A DNA stretch of 6,717 bases from Anaerolineae bacterium (lineage in GTDB: Bacteria; Chloroflexota; Anaerolineae; SpSt-313): positions 1 through 6,717 of the forward strand of contig JAIMBM010000169.1 in NCBI GenBank assembly GCA_023511475.1, in the 5' to 3' direction. Below the pieces are notes generated by a model. It was not told where the DNA came from. It saw only the letters and a program-made list of their open reading frames with translations, and searched no databases. Made by a program: the position numbers and the translations under genes. Of this stretch, positions 5,649-6,717 are shown piece by piece. The first letter of the stretch is position 1. Every line of letters begins with the position of its first letter.

Positions 5649-6631
5649 AGAATCCATTCTGGAACCGCGATCAGGGCCGCCCAAGAACGCTGTGGCGCCT
5701 CCTCGGGCAGGCTGCGTTGTTCTTCCTGGGAGTGCTCATTTCCGGCCTGCTTGCTGGTGGCCTCCTCTTCCTGACGCGGTCCCTCTCTTCCGGGAACGAT
5801 GCCCTCGCGCTGTCGCGGATCCTCGGCCCCCTCGACCGCGTGCTCTCCACGGTGGTAACGTTGGTCAGCGTCTGGCTCGCGGGCCGCCTGCTCGACCGTC
5901 GGACCTTTGCCGACTTTGGCTTCCACCTGAAGCGGGAGTGGTGGTTGGACCTCGGCTTTGGCCTGGCCCTCGGGGCTGCCCTCATGTTGTGCATCTTCCT
6001 CCTGGAGTGGGCGGCTGGCTGGCTCACCGTCACCGGCTTTGCCAGGACCGATGGCCAGCCGTTCGTCTGGGGGATCGCCGCGGGCCTCCTCTCCTTCATC
6101 GCTGTCGGTTTCTACGAGGAGCTGCTCTCGCGGGGCTATCAGCTGCACAACCTGGCCGAAGGGCTCAGCTTCAGGCCGCTGGGCCGGCGCTGGGGCCTGA
6201 TTGGCGCCTGGGTTCTCTCCTCGGCGATCTTTGGCGCACTCCACGCCGCCAACCCCAGTGCGACGGCGCGCAGCACGGCGTTCCTCGTGCTCGCGGGACT
6301 CTTTCTGGGGTTGGGTTACATCCTCACCGGGGAACTCGCCCTTCCCATCGGCCTGCACGTGACCTGGAACTTTTTCCAGGGCAACGTGTTTGGCTTTCCG
6401 GTCAGCGGCCTGCAGCTCGGTGCCTCGTTTATCGCGATCAGACAGCAGGGCCCGGAGCTCATCACCGGCGGCGCGTTCGGGCCGGAGGCCGGGCTTGTCG
6501 GCGTCGGCGCCATGCTCCTCGGGAGCCTGGCCACCCTGGGATGGGTGCGCTGGCGGCGCGGCAAGGTGACGCTCTGCGAGCGGATCCCCGCGCCGCCGGG
6601 CGTGGGGCCCGTGCCGTCCCACAGCCATTGA
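5645..6631 (+). CDS. CPBP family intramembrane metalloprotease (Abi/Rce1-like)
   Basis: Predicted 328-residue multi-pass membrane enzyme of the CPBP/Abi family, relatives of the CAAX prenyl protease Rce1, which cleave peptide bonds within or next to the membrane. All three catalytic motifs are present: EELLSR (EExxxR, residues 158-163), FGALH (FxxxH, 196-200) and HVTWN (HxxxN, 238-242). About eight hydrophobic segments are visible, near 18-43, 66-82, 101-123, 140-157, 183-203, 209-227, 230-250 and 283-300. The N-terminus before the first segment is basic and would stay in the cytosol. The ATG at 5645 is preceded by GAGGGAG (5633-5639) at 5 nt. The in-frame ATG at 5489 lies inside the upstream gene and reads into non-membrane sequence. 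Bacterial members act in bacteriocin self-immunity, processing or unknown roles. No bacteriocin or prenylation gene is visible here, so the substrate is unknown; the adjacent 551-residue protein is a candidate by context only. Confidence 0.93.
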   Translation: MKNPFWNRDQGRPRTLWRLLGQAALFFLGVLISGLLAGGLLFLTRSLSSGNDALALSRILGPLDRVLSTVVTLVSVWLAGRLLDRRTFADFGFHLKREWWLDLGFGLALGAALMLCIFLLEWAAGWLTVTGFARTDGQPFVWGIAAGLLSFIAVGFYEELLSRGYQLHNLAEGLSFRPLGRRWGLIGAWVLSSAIFGALHAANPSATARSTAFLVLAGLFLGLGYILTGELALPIGLHVTWNFFQGNVFGFPVSGLQLGASFIAIRQQGPELITGGAFGPEAGLVGVGAMLLGSLATLGWVRWRRGKVTLCERIPAPPGVGPVPSHSH

Positions 6632-6717
6632 CGGCCCCGGGTAGCTGTTCAGGCTCGCGTTCAGCGCATGGCACGGAGGCAGGCTGCTGCTGGCCCTGCC
6701 CATCGGGATCGGCTTTG

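Noticed and set aside
5555..6703. 382-codon open frame on the - strand opposite the CPBP gene
   Set aside because: Its protein is charged and low in complexity, which is what the complement of a membrane-protein gene in GC-rich DNA gives. The + strand frame has all CPBP catalytic motifs.
6645..6717. Hydrophobic reading after 6644 (ending RLLLALPIGIGF) that might begin a membrane protein gene
   Set aside because: No ATG, GTG or TTG lies in the frame after the TAG at 6642-6644, only CTG codons behind a CGGAGG (6673-6678). The window ends too soon to judge.

Overview
The window is high-GC bacterial DNA with G/C-dominated third codon positions. It carries five protein genes, all on the + strand and densely packed. 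The FtsK motor sequence, the CPBP-type membrane protease (with its 'LHNLAEGL' and 'GALHAANPSAT' segments) and the DUF72 protein look most like proteins of Chloroflexota (Anaerolineae/Caldilineae-like). That placement is an inference from family resemblance, with no marker gene to confirm it. I see no tRNA, rRNA, CRISPR, insertion sequence, prophage or attachment site.

Layout. (1) 1-1613: C-terminal part of an FtsK/SpoIIIE DNA translocase, open to the left edge, so the gene starts outside the window. (2) 1610-2380: DUF72 (YecE-like) TIM-barrel protein, joined to ftsK by a 4-nt ATGA stop/start overlap. (3) 2381-2678: 298-nt non-coding stretch with several inverted repeats, ending in a good sigma70-type promoter and a ribosome binding site. 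(4) 2679-3686: 335-residue protein with an N-terminal SEC-C zinc motif, followed by a strong 11-bp terminator hairpin. (5) 3687-3924: terminator, weak promoter candidate and a leader of roughly 130 nt. (6) 3925-5580: 551-residue protein I cannot name, with a globular N-terminal region, a basic amphipathic helical segment, an Ala/Pro linker and a compact C-terminal domain. (7) 5645-6631: CPBP-family intramembrane protease with all three catalytic motifs. A 23-codon ORF (5577-5648) spans the gap between genes 6 and 7, overlapping the stop of one and the start of the other. (8) 6632-6717: short tail with no supported gene.

The likely transcription units are ftsK-DUF72 (chromosome segregation plus a family of unknown role), the SEC-C gene alone between its own promoter and terminator, and the unknown 551-residue gene with the CPBP protease. 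The last pair is the most promising for new biology: an intramembrane protease that appears translationally linked to an undescribed protein with membrane-surface-type helices. The functional link is inference. The rest looks like ordinary chromosome, with no sign of a mobile or defence island.
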